This document shows positions 6,207 through 13,081 of a stretch of 17,107 nt of DNA, piece by piece. Each line of letters opens with the position of its first letter. Within the stretch, counting starts at the first letter, position 1. The position numbers and the translations under genes are program-made. The notes below the pieces were generated by a model, which worked only from the letters and a program-made list of their open reading frames with translations, had not been told where the DNA came from and made no database searches. The DNA lies in the NCBI GenBank assembly GCA_034428455.1, contig DAOUHZ010000012.1:1-17107 (forward strand), read 5' to 3'. Origin of the DNA: Bin87 sp034428455 (lineage in GTDB: Bacteria > Chloroflexota > Dehalococcoidia > Lucifugimonadales > UBA3495).

Positions 6207-6521
6207 CTACTTGGGGGGACCCTCTTCCCACTCGGACTTCTTAATGAAGAATTTCCCAGGACGGTCGAACACCCCAATTTGTTGCAGAGCCGGCTCCATC
6301 AACCGCCCCATGCTGAGGGACCAGTCCAGTGCCGCGTCCGTGCGCAGGTGTTCCTCGTCGCCGTCGAACACGAGGTACAGTTGGATGTAGTCGTCGCCGT
6401 AGTGGTCGACCAGCGACTTTGCGAAAACGGGGTCGAAAACCAGATCGTTCCCAAAGCGTTCGTTGAGGAAGTCCCTGGCGATGTCGGCCACTTTTTCCAG
6501 GGTGTCGGGGCTGAAGGACAT
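6207..6521 (-). CDS. Uncharacterised small protein coupled to the HEPN gene
   Basis: A 104-residue acidic protein of no named family I can assign. It has an N-terminal helix (LEKVADIARDFLNERFG), a strand-rich middle (YGDDYIQLYLVFDGDEEHL) and a C-terminal FFIKKSEW motif. The ATG at 6521 has AGGAG four bases upstream; the frame is open six residues further to 6539. Its stop is four bases before the HEPN start, so the pair looks like one module, with this protein as a candidate antitoxin or regulatory partner by position only. No nucleotidyltransferase (MNT) motif GSx10DxD is visible, so it is not the classic HEPN-MNT antitoxin. Confidence 0.6.
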   Translation of the reverse strand: MSFSPDTLEKVADIARDFLNERFGNDLVFDPVFAKSLVDHYGDDYIQLYLVFDGDEEHLRTDAALDWSLSMGRLMEPALQQIGVFDRPGKFFIKKSEWEEGPPK

Positions 6522-6587
6522 GGCTCTCCTCGCTATCATGGAAGCAGGGCTGAGTGCCCGGCGCGCAGTTGGGCCGGGCGGTCCCGC

Positions 6588-6953
6588 TCACTCCAGCAGC
6601 GCCAGCATCAGCGCAACGTAGCGATGCACCAATGGGCGGTCGTACTCAATGTCTTCCGGTTCCATCGTTCTGTTGTAAAAGTTGGAGTGAAAGTGCTGCG
6701 CCGCTGATATGCCCAAGCGCATTTCAGCCCGGATTAACTCACTGTCCGCGGCATCGGCGATAGTCCGGGCAGCATTGACCAGCGCGCGGTGGGTTCCGTA
6801 TTCCAACCCCCGCTGTTGTGCCACCGCCATGATGGCGTCGGCGACCGCGCCCCAGAGTTTTTCGGAACCCTGGAGCGTGTCGCCGGCGGCAAACTCCCGG
6901 TCGGACGCCGTTAGAAATTCCTGAGCGGTCTGGGTGTGGTCACGAACCAGCAT
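6588..6953 (-). CDS. PaREP1-like (HEPN-related) small protein, copy 1
   Basis: A 121-residue helical protein. The pattern EKLWGAVADAIMAVAQQRG (residues 31-49), followed by GTH (53-55) and HSNFY (89-93), matches the PaREP1-type family, which is thought to be HEPN-related. A second member occurs at 13082-13438 and shares K(L/I)WGA, A-I-x-AVA-x2-RG, G-(T/S)-H and HS-x-FY. The ATG has AGGA seven bases upstream. It lies 30 bases after amidase 2 and 66 bases before the HEPN/partner pair, on the same strand. Biochemical function is unknown; binding nucleic acid or nucleotidyltransferases is a guess from HEPN biology. Confidence 0.65.
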   Translation of the reverse strand: MLVRDHTQTAQEFLTASDREFAAGDTLQGSEKLWGAVADAIMAVAQQRGLEYGTHRALVNAARTIADAADSELIRAEMRLGISAAQHFHSNFYNRTMEPEDIEYDRPLVHRYVALMLALLE

Positions 6954-6983
6954 TGCCCCGTCCTGCCGAGCGGGTCATCTTGA

Positions 6984-8408
6984 TTATACGCCGGGCGGCC
7001 GGCGCTCTCCCCAGTCCGTCGCCTGCTCGTAAGCGTAGGCGGCGCGGAACAGGGTGGTCTCATCGAATGCCTTGCCGGCGATCTGCAACCCAATGGGCAG
7101 GCCGGACGCGGTGAACCCGCAGTTGATGGACAGGGCCGGCAGGTTCGCCAGGTTGAACGGCGCGGTGAATCCGCGGCGGCCCTTGAAGCCGGCGATGACG
7201 TCCGCCTTGGTGCCCAGACCCGTGGATTGGGGGATCAACGTGGCCGGCACCGAAGAGGCCGGCATGACCAGCACGTCCACCTCATCCAGCGTCGCCAGGA
7301 TCTGGCTGCGGAGCACATCGCGCAGGCGGGCCGACTTCTGGTACACCTTGGCCGGCAGGATGCTGCCCATGAGCAGGCGCACCTGGTTGTTGTGGTCCAA
7401 TTCACGCAGCCGGTCGGTGGAGATGATGTCCCAGTTCAACATGGCGGCATCGCTGCTGATGATGCCGTAGGAGATTTCGGAGGAATTGACGATCAGCGGT
7501 ATCGACACCTCGGATACGTCGGCGCCCAGACCGGCCAGGACGCCGGCGGCGGCGATAACGGCATCGCGCACCTCCGGGTCGTTGGCGTCGGTGTGCACTC
7601 GCTCGGATATCAGGCCGACTTTCAGGCCGTTGATGTTGCCGTCGAGAGCCGCCGCGTAGTCGGGGACCGGAACGTCCCACGACTGCGGGTCCCTGGGATC
7701 GTGGCCGGCGATGGCGGCCAGGGTGTGAGCGCAATCGGTGACGGTGCGGGAGACCGGGCCGGCCGTGTCCATGGACCAACTGGCTCCGAATACGCCATGC
7801 CGGCTGACGAGGCCCAAGGTAGGCCGGATGCCGACGAGGCCACAGAAGGCCGCGGGCCCTCGAATGCTGCCGCCGGTGTCCTCTCCCAGCGAGGTGGCGC
7901 ACAGGAACGCGGCGGTGGCCGCTCCCGAGCCGCTGCTGGAGGTTCCGGGATTCCGGTTGGTATCCCACGGGTTGCGGGGCCGGCCGTAGGGGTGGCGGAA
8001 GGCGTCGCCGCTGGCGTACTCGCTCATGTTGAGCTTGCCCAGCAGCACGGTGCCGGCTTCCTTCAATCGCTCCATGATGGTGGCATCTTCGTCGGGGATA
8101 TTCTCCCCGAGGATCGTCGACCCATTGGTGGTCAGGATTCCGGCGGTGTCGAACTGGTCTTTGACCGCGACGGGAACGCCGTGGAGCGGCCCGCGGCGGT
8201 TGCCGGCCGCGATCTCGGCGTCGGCGCGGCGGGCGTCATCACGGGCGCGGTCGGCGGTGACGGTGATGTAGGAAGCGTAGTTGCCGTCGAGGCTGGCGAT
8301 ACGCTCCAGGTAAGCTTCGGTAGCATCCAGGGACGATACTTCGCCGGCGGCGATGCGCTCGCCCAACTCGGTTGCCGACAGGTAGCAAAGGTTGGCGTCG
8401 GTCATCAT
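6984..8408 (-). CDS. Amidase-signature hydrolase with GatC-like partner (GatA/AtzE-like)
   Basis: A 474-residue amidase signature enzyme with a canonical active site: K83 (GVPVAVKDQFD), S157 (GTSSSGSGAA) and S181 in GEDTGGSIRGPAA. It follows a 67-residue GatC-like gene with overlapping codons (ATGATGA), and AGGAGG lies four bases before the first ATG and seven before the second (8405), so the real start may be 8405. A GatC-like small subunit next to an amidase is known for GatCA and for AtzG-AtzE (carboxybiuret hydrolase). With no GatB here, a free amide or ureide substrate is more likely than tRNA transamidation. It is a paralogue of the amidase at 4339-5688, but closer to the family consensus. 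Confidence 0.88.
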   Translation of the reverse strand: MMTDANLCYLSATELGERIAAGEVSSLDATEAYLERIASLDGNYASYITVTADRARDDARRADAEIAAGNRRGPLHGVPVAVKDQFDTAGILTTNGSTILGENIPDEDATIMERLKEAGTVLLGKLNMSEYASGDAFRHPYGRPRNPWDTNRNPGTSSSGSGAATAAFLCATSLGEDTGGSIRGPAAFCGLVGIRPTLGLVSRHGVFGASWSMDTAGPVSRTVTDCAHTLAAIAGHDPRDPQSWDVPVPDYAAALDGNINGLKVGLISERVHTDANDPEVRDAVIAAAGVLAGLGADVSEVSIPLIVNSSEISYGIISSDAAMLNWDIISTDRLRELDHNNQVRLLMGSILPAKVYQKSARLRDVLRSQILATLDEVDVLVMPASSVPATLIPQSTGLGTKADVIAGFKGRRGFTAPFNLANLPALSINCGFTASGLPIGLQIAGKAFDETTLFRAAYAYEQATDWGERRPPGV

Positions 8409-8608
8409 GGAGCCTCCTGCTTGCGCGCCGTTGCGGACACGATGATCGGCAGCGGCTGGATGTTGGCAACGTCCGGTTCGGTAATGGCTTCCAGGGCCTC
8501 CAGCAGCCCGTTCAGCGATTCCCTCACCTCGGCAACCAGATCGTCGGGGATGTTGATGTCCGCGGCTTTTGCCAAAGCCCGAACATCGGCGTCGTTCAAA
8601 TCTGCCAT
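8405..8608 (-). CDS. GatC/AtzG-like small subunit
   Basis: A 67-residue, mostly helical protein (ADVRALAKAADINIPDDLVAEVRESLNGLLEALEA) ending in a proline-containing tail. This is the pattern of GatC/AtzG small subunits that wrap around an amidase. The start at 8608 has GAGG upstream. The frame is open to 8671, but that earlier ATG overlaps the -10 of the predicted promoter. The stop TGA is embedded in the ATGATGA that starts the amidase, so the two should be made together. Sequence signals in such small subunits are weak, so the call rests mainly on size, helix pattern and neighbour. Confidence 0.65.
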   Translation of the reverse strand: MADLNDADVRALAKAADINIPDDLVAEVRESLNGLLEALEAITEPDVANIQPLPIIVSATARKQEAP

Positions 8609-8670
8609 CAGGCGCCTCACATATTGGGATAGGAGCGAAAGGACCCGGCTTTCGGGCTCACGATGGCGCA

Positions 8671-8700
8671 ATTTTGGCGGGGGCTGCTAATCATTGTCAA
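8671..8700 (-). promoter_or_regulatory. Promoter for the GatC-like/amidase genes
   Basis: On the minus strand TTGACA (8700-8695), 18-base spacer, CAAAAT (8676-8671), the same -35 and spacing as the moaD promoter. The predicted leader is about 57 bases and includes a short CCCG/CGGG hairpin. It probably drives the GatC-like gene, amidase 2 and possibly the small genes behind them. Confidence 0.5.
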
Positions 8701-8740
8701 CAAGGCTTCCCATCGAGTACGCATGAGACGCCGGAAATGG

Positions 8741-8749
8741 TGGTAAAAT
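8741..8749 (+). promoter_or_regulatory. Extended -10 promoter for nhaA
   Basis: TGGTAAAAT is a TGn-TAAAAT extended -10 with no recognisable -35. A start near 8756 would leave a leader of about 39 bases. There is no clear Shine-Dalgarno before the nhaA ATG. Confidence 0.35.
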
Positions 8750-8794
8750 TGCCGCCGGTCTGTTTAGTTCCCGCCTTTTCGTGACCCAAGATCC

Positions 8795-10105
8795 ATGCAC
8801 GCACAGGTCGCACAACCGACAAGCCAACTGATCAAGCTGAGGAACTTTGTCCAGGAGTTTTCGTTGCCTCTGATCTTGGGCGTAGTGCTGGGGCTGGTTG
8901 CCGCCAACGTCAACTACCACTGGTACGAGACGGTGGTGGATTTCCACCCGCTGGGCGACCATGCCTACGTGTTCGGGCATGCGTTGACCATCCATTTCAT
9001 CATCAACGGGATGTTCATGTGCCTGTTCTTCGGGATTGCGGCCAAGGAGATCACCGAATCGACGCTGCCGGGCGGGGTTCTCAACCCCCTGCGCCGGGCC
9101 ATCAATCCCCTGGCCGGAACGCTGGGCGGCGTGTTCGGCCCCGTCGGGATGTATTTCGCCCTCACCTGGGTTTTCTACGGCGGCACCGACGATTTCGGCG
9201 CAGTGGCCAACGGCTGGGCGATCCCCACCGCCACCGATATTGCCCTGGCGTGGCTGGTGGCGCGGGTGGTGTTCGGGCCGTTGCATCCGGCGGTCAACTT
9301 CCTCCTGCTGCTGGCGGTGGCCGACGATGCCATCGGGCTGGTCATCATCGCCGTTTTCTATCCGGATCCGTACCATCCGGTCGAGCCAGTGTGGCTCGCC
9401 CTGGTGGTGGGCGGGATGGTCGCCGTGTACGTCCTGCGGCGCTTTCGGGTACCGTGGTGGCCGGCCTATATCCTGGTTGGCGGCGCGCTTTCCTGGATAG
9501 GGTTGGCCAAGGCGGGGGTGGAGCCAGCGCTTGCGTTGGTGCCGATTGTTCCTTTTTTGCCCCATGGCGGACACGAGGCCGGCGTCAGTGAGGAAGAGGA
9601 CCACACCCACGAGCCGGGCGGCGCGCCGCATCCGCACGCCACCGACGATGAGCATCACTCCCACAGCGTCCTGGAGCGGTTCGAGCACCAGTTGAAGCTG
9701 TTCGTGGACTTCGGCCTGTTCTTCTTCGCGTTCGCCAACGCAGGAGTCCCGTTCACCAGCATCGGGTGGGTTACGATGATGGTGTTGGTGTCGCTGATCG
9801 TGGGCAAGGCAATCGGCGTGACGCTGCTATCGTGGGTGGCCGAGCGGTTAGGGTTCCCGCTGCCGCCGGGCATGGGCGTGCGTCACCTGGTGGTGACGGG
9901 AGTTATCGCGGGTCTCGGCCTGACGGTCGCGCTTTTCGTGGCCGGCAAGGCGTTTCCCGGCGACTCGCCGTTCCAGGAGCCGGGCAAAATGGGAGCCGTG
10001 TTCAGCATCGGCGCGGCGCTGGTTGCCTACGTATTGGGCAAGTTGTTGCACGTCCGCGAAGGGGGCCTTCGGTCCAGGATAATTTTTCCCTGGTCCCGGG
10101 GATGA
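8795..10105 (+). CDS. nhaA: Na+/H+ antiporter NhaA
   Basis: Inner-membrane sodium/proton exchanger for pH and Na+ homeostasis. The 436-residue product has the family blocks: FFGIAAKEI (79-86), WAIPTATDIALAWLVARVVFG with T147-D148 of the broken helix, and LLAVADDAIGLVII with the ion-binding aspartates D177-D178. The later GKAIGVTLLSWVAERLGF carries the lysine equivalent to E. coli K300. After the PFLPHGGHE segment, the loop that joins the two halves is strongly His/Asp/Glu-rich (HTHEPGGAPHPHATDDEHHSHS), which could sense or bind metal or protons. Length is usual for family members with a long loop. It is divergent from the GatC-like/amidase genes. Confidence 0.95.
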   Translation: MHAQVAQPTSQLIKLRNFVQEFSLPLILGVVLGLVAANVNYHWYETVVDFHPLGDHAYVFGHALTIHFIINGMFMCLFFGIAAKEITESTLPGGVLNPLRRAINPLAGTLGGVFGPVGMYFALTWVFYGGTDDFGAVANGWAIPTATDIALAWLVARVVFGPLHPAVNFLLLLAVADDAIGLVIIAVFYPDPYHPVEPVWLALVVGGMVAVYVLRRFRVPWWPAYILVGGALSWIGLAKAGVEPALALVPIVPFLPHGGHEAGVSEEEDHTHEPGGAPHPHATDDEHHSHSVLERFEHQLKLFVDFGLFFFAFANAGVPFTSIGWVTMMVLVSLIVGKAIGVTLLSWVAERLGFPLPPGMGVRHLVVTGVIAGLGLTVALFVAGKAFPGDSPFQEPGKMGAVFSIGAALVAYVLGKLLHVREGGLRSRIIFPWSRG

Positions 10106-10175
10106 CGGCGAGCCGGATAGACCAGCAATGTCGACATTACCGCCGACAGAACGAACCTGACAGGAGGACACGCCA

Positions 10176-10469
10176 ATGGCGCTGATCGGAGTACTGACCC
10201 ACCACTGGGCGAAGGAAGACAAGGTGGAGGAGGCGAAGGCGCTCCTGGACCGCAACGGGGAGGCCCAGAGCCACGCGCCCGGCTTCGGAGCGCGTCATAC
10301 CTTCATCTCGCTGGCTGATCCCACCAAGATCTCAACCCTGGTGACCTGGGAGAGCAACGAGATCTACGACGCGTGGCGCGCCAGTCCCGAACGCGCGGTT
10401 GCCATGGCCGGCGCTGAGGAACTGTGGTCCCGCCCTCCCGAGTCCGAGCGCTTCGAGATGCAGGACTGA
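10176..10469 (+). CDS. ABM-like (antibiotic biosynthesis monooxygenase) ferredoxin-fold protein
   Basis: A 97-residue protein with the dimeric alpha/beta-barrel pattern: strand ALIGVLTHHWA, helix KVEEAKALLDRNGEAQSHAPGFG, strands HTFISLADPTKISTLVTWES, then helix NEIYDAWRASPERAVAM. ABM-type proteins include small monooxygenases, haem-degrading enzymes and many of unknown role; no cofactor residue is diagnostic here. The ribosome site AGGAGG is eight bases before the ATG. It lies 70 bases after nhaA on the same strand and could be co-transcribed, without an evident functional link. Confidence 0.7.
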   Translation: MALIGVLTHHWAKEDKVEEAKALLDRNGEAQSHAPGFGARHTFISLADPTKISTLVTWESNEIYDAWRASPERAVAMAGAEELWSRPPESERFEMQD

Positions 10470-10489
10470 CGGCGGGGATTTAGTCAGAA

Positions 10490-10565
10490 GCAGGATTGTC
10501 GGGATTAGAAGATTTACAGGATGGGCTTTTCATCCTGAAAAATCTTGAAATCCTGTGCATCCTGC
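10490..10565. repeat. Long palindromic repeat between convergent genes
   Basis: A 76-base imperfect palindrome. The core CAGGATG (10517-10523) and CATCCTG (10531-10537) flank a seven-base loop. AGATTT/AAATCT, GGATT/AATCC and the outer GCAGGAT/ATCCTGC extend the stem to the ends. Each arm contains AGGAT(T/G) three times. It lies between the stop codons of the ABM-like gene and the DRTGG gene, so it can act as a bidirectional transcription end. The style is that of dispersed intergenic palindromes seen in many environmental bacteria. Confidence 0.7.
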
Positions 10566-10574
10566 TACTGACAT

Positions 10575-11555
10575 CTACCTCAGCAGCGAGTCCAGGTCTA
10601 CGAGCCCATCCAGCAGGTCGGCCATTCGTTCAGCCTTGTGCTGGGCGTGGGGCACAATGGCGCTCATCAGGCCACCCACCGCCTCGGCGGTGGCCACGGT
10701 GTTTTGATCCACCAGAAGGACCGGCACGCGCCGCTTGGTGGCCTCCACACGGATGTACTCGGTGGGTCGGGAACCGCCGGTGAGGACCAGACAACGGGTG
10801 TCCTGCATCAGCGATGCCATCTGGATGTCGGGCCGCTCGGCGCGGGTGATCACCGCCTGATGATCGTAGCGTCCGAAATATCCGGCGCCGGAGTCCATGA
10901 TGTTGCCGCCGATGAGGAAGCGGTCGATCCAAACGTCGCCATCCGTCGGCTCCAGTTCCCAGCGGCCGCCCAGGTTGGCTTCCAACTGATCCAGGCTCAG
11001 GGACAACAGGGCGCGGTCTTCGAGGATGGGACCGATAACCGGCACGCCGGCGGTCGATAGTTCGGACAGCAGGACTTCCGCACGCCGGGCTCGATACCGA
11101 GGCGTCTGATTGACAATCACGCCGGCAAGCCTGGATCCCAGGGTGGCCACCGCGCCGGAAACGCTCACCGCCGACGTATCCGGTTCGTAACCGAACACGG
11201 CCACCACGCGAGCTGAGAGACGCTCCGCCAAGCCGGAGACGATGGGCGAGGCCGCCCCTGAGCCGCTGGCTGGATTGGCAACCTCGACGATGACGTGCTC
11301 GCTGATGCCCGTCAACGAACGCACGGCCCTGGCGGCGGCGTCCAGGCCGGCGTCATCCTCGGACGATGCCACGGCGATGCCACCGCGGAAAATTTGCGCG
11401 AAATACACAGCGTCGGGGTCGGTGCGTCCGGCCGGCGACACCGGCTTGCACACGGAAACGCGGGCGCCCGACCGGGCGATGAGGGTCGCCAAGCCGGCGG
11501 CGACAGAGGTCTTGCCGGCGCCGGGCTGGTGGGACGCTACGAGGAGGATTGCCAT
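10575..11555 (-). CDS. P-loop (BioD/CobQ-like) protein with DRTGG domain
   Basis: A 326-residue protein related to the N-terminal part of long phosphotransacetylases. The P-loop HQPGAGKTSVAAGL is at residues 9-22, in a BioD-like AAA_26 fold (strand VIVEVANPASGSGA follows in the middle). A C-terminal DRTGG domain follows (YDHQAVITRAERPDIQMASL, then RCLVLTGGSRPTEYI and VPVLLVDQNTVATAEAV). No phosphotransacetylase catalytic domain is attached, so it is a stand-alone regulatory or nucleotide-sensing protein of unknown role. No strong ribosome site precedes the ATG. It lies 24 bases after the coiled-coil membrane gene and is the last gene of the minus-strand string. Confidence 0.78.
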   Translation of the reverse strand: MAILLVASHQPGAGKTSVAAGLATLIARSGARVSVCKPVSPAGRTDPDAVYFAQIFRGGIAVASSEDDAGLDAAARAVRSLTGISEHVIVEVANPASGSGAASPIVSGLAERLSARVVAVFGYEPDTSAVSVSGAVATLGSRLAGVIVNQTPRYRARRAEVLLSELSTAGVPVIGPILEDRALLSLSLDQLEANLGGRWELEPTDGDVWIDRFLIGGNIMDSGAGYFGRYDHQAVITRAERPDIQMASLMQDTRCLVLTGGSRPTEYIRVEATKRRVPVLLVDQNTVATAEAVGGLMSAIVPHAQHKAERMADLLDGLVDLDSLLR

Positions 11556-11579
11556 GAGCTAACGCCGGTGCGACGAAGG

Positions 11580-11912
11580 TCACTCCGGATTGACCGGCAC
11601 GCGGAATATGGGCTGGCCAGCGTCGTCGTGGGAGTGGTTTGCCAAAGCCAGGAGAAGTTGCTGGTTGCCCCGGCGCATTTCTTCCAGCAACTCGGTCCGC
11701 TGGTTGTGCATCGCCTCGAGCAACTCGGTTCGCTGGCCGTGCATCTCCTCACGCATGTTGCGCATCTCGTCGGCCAATTGGTCAACCCGGGTTTCCAGAT
11801 GGCCGACCCGATTGCTGAGCTTGCCAAACCAATAGATACCGCTGCCGATGAGGATGAACAAAGTCACGAGGCTGGCAGCTGCGATAACAGTAGCGGGGTC
11901 GATGCTAATCAT
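11580..11912 (-). CDS. Small membrane-anchored coiled-coil protein
   Basis: A 110-residue protein with one N-terminal membrane helix (about residues 8-29, VIAAASLVTLFILIGSGIYWF), followed by a charged coiled coil to about residue 90. The coil contains a tandem 11-residue repeat, MHGQRTELLEA then MHNQRTELLEE. The C-terminal tail has HSHDD and an IFRVPVNPE end. No named family is recognised; tmRNA, mobile-element or secretion motifs are absent. The ATG is preceded by AAGG at eight bases. It stands between the pentapeptide-repeat gene (44 bases upstream) and the DRTGG gene. Confidence 0.6.
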   Translation of the reverse strand: MISIDPATVIAAASLVTLFILIGSGIYWFGKLSNRVGHLETRVDQLADEMRNMREEMHGQRTELLEAMHNQRTELLEEMRRGNQQLLLALANHSHDDAGQPIFRVPVNPE

Positions 11913-11956
11913 AGTAAACGCCTTCTCTTCCGAGAAGCCTCGGTAGTCCGGAAGCT

Positions 11957-12658
11957 TTAGTAGTCGTCCACCCGGTTTTCGATGTGGTTGGGGTCAAAGC
12001 CGGGCGGGAAGTTGGTGGTGTCGTCCCACTTGCTCATGGTCATGTCGCAGCGATGCAGGCTGGCGCGGTTGAAGTTGGCGCCGCGCATGTCCGTCATGAT
12101 CCACATGGAGTCGCGGATCTTGGCGGAGGTGAAGTCCGCGCCTTGCATGATGGCCCGGCTGACATCGGCGCCGTTCAGGTTGGCGCCCTGCCAGTTGGAG
12201 TTGGTCAGGTTGGCGGAGCGAAGGTCCACCTCGATGGCGGTGACCTGGCTGCAATCGGCGTCGGTGAGGTTCGTACTCAGGAACGAGGCCCGGTTGAGAC
12301 GAGACCACTGCAGGATGGCCTCCTTCATATCGGATTGCTTGAGGTCGGCCCAGAAGAGGTTGACGTTGCGCAGGATGGTCATCGCCATCTGCGCCGAGGC
12401 CAGGGTCGCCCCGTACAGGTCAGCGCCCGTGAAATCGGCGGCGCGCAGATCGCAGCGGGACAGGTTGGAGCGGGTGAGGCGTGAGTCCGTCAGGGAGGCG
12501 CCTCGCAAGTCGGAATCGCGCAGATCCGCGCCGGCCAGGTCGACGCCCGACAGGTCGGCGGCGCGCAGGTCAAGCTGCACATCGGGGTTGGCCGACTTCC
12601 ACTCCTCGATGGCGCCCCTGCCGGAGCGAACTACGGCTATGTGATCTGGATTGGCCAT
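11957..12658 (-). CDS. Pentapeptide-repeat protein
   Basis: A 233-residue protein built mostly of A(D/N)LXX-type pentapeptides from about residue 28 (DLRAADLSGVDLAGADLRDS) to about 215, which fold as a right-handed quadrilateral beta-helix. The N-terminal cap (GRGAIEEWKSANPDVQLDL) is the usual W-x4-NP lead-in of this family. No transmembrane segment or fused enzyme domain is visible, and the Qnr/MfpA gyrase-mimic function cannot be inferred from repeats alone. Its ATG directly abuts the TAG of the SelW-like gene, and GAGG nine bases upstream lies within that gene, so expression is probably coupled. Confidence 0.88.
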   Translation of the reverse strand: MANPDHIAVVRSGRGAIEEWKSANPDVQLDLRAADLSGVDLAGADLRDSDLRGASLTDSRLTRSNLSRCDLRAADFTGADLYGATLASAQMAMTILRNVNLFWADLKQSDMKEAILQWSRLNRASFLSTNLTDADCSQVTAIEVDLRSANLTNSNWQGANLNGADVSRAIMQGADFTSAKIRDSMWIMTDMRGANFNRASLHRCDMTMSKWDDTTNFPPGFDPNHIENRVDDY

Positions 12659-12976
12659 CTAAGCGTTCCTCGCGGCGGCGATTTCGTCCTCAACGTCGAA
12701 AACGCGCTCGGCGATCACCATCTTGAGCTCGTTGACCTTGCTGTAGCCCGGGTACTCGTCGCCTTCTTCGTCGAAGCGGTCGAAGATCTTCTCGCCATCA
12801 AGGTAGATCTCCAGGCGGCCCTTGTTGGCGGGAGTCATCTTGATCGCGATGTCGCCGGCGTTTTGGGAGCGCCAGAATTCGGTCGCCAGCCACGTGGCGA
12901 GACCGTGGTAGCCTCAAGGGACGCAGTAGACGATGTCGACTTCAACCTTGCCGAACTCGGAACGGGTCATGGTCAT
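12659..12976 (-). CDS. SelW-like (Rdx family) selenoprotein with in-frame UGA
   Basis: A thioredoxin-fold Rdx protein of 105 residues if UGA at 12916-12914 (codon 21) is read as selenocysteine. The motif is VDIVYCVP-U-GYHGLATWLA, i.e. C18-V-P-U21, the Cys-x-x-Sec redox pair of SelW/SelT/SelH proteins. The frame continues cleanly for 84 codons with family-like features (NKGRLEIYLDGEKIFDRFD, then YPGYSKVNELKMVIAE) to TAG at 12661-12659, next to the pentapeptide gene ATG. A hairpin right after the UGA fits a bacterial SECIS. ATG 12976 has AGGAG eight bases upstream; an in-frame ATG at 13027 with GAGGGG is an alternative. If UGA were a true stop, only a 20-residue peptide would be made. A redox role is known for the family; the substrate is unknown. 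Confidence 0.85.
12880..12905 (-). promoter_or_regulatory. Candidate bacterial SECIS hairpin
   Basis: On the minus strand, beginning eight bases after the UGA: CGGUC (12905-12901) pairs with GACCG (12884-12880), a UC bulge follows on the 5' side (12900-12899), then GCCA/UGGC (12898-12895 with 12888-12885) closes a six-base loop CGUGGC. The loop starts 19 bases after the UGA and has G as its second base. The known bacterial SECIS rules ask for a loop about 16-37 bases downstream with a G in its first two positions, and E. coli fdhF has a 5'-side bulge below a short upper stem. This hairpin would recruit SelB with Sec-tRNA. Confidence 0.75.
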
Positions 12977-13081
12977 TCGGGATGCTCCTGTAATGCGGTC
13001 GTTGAGCAGAGGGATGCGTTTTCGCATTGCGCTCCCCTCACTTTAGCGGGTTCCTATGGAAAAGGGTTGATCCGGTCAGGA

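Noticed and set aside
7227..8690. 487-residue plus-strand open frame
   Set aside because: It lies antisense to amidase 2 and the GatC-like gene, both with clear motifs; its Gly/Val-rich low-complexity translation has no family pattern. Long antisense frames are common at this GC content.
11982..12644. Arg/Ser-rich plus-strand frame
   Set aside because: It is the antisense of the pentapeptide repeats; its periodicity is inherited from them.
12659..12976. SelW-like gene as a pseudogene or sequencing error at the UGA
   Set aside because: The stop is UGA (not UAA/UAG) at exactly the Sec position, the rest of the frame is intact and a fitting hairpin follows, so recoding is more likely; raw reads would settle it.
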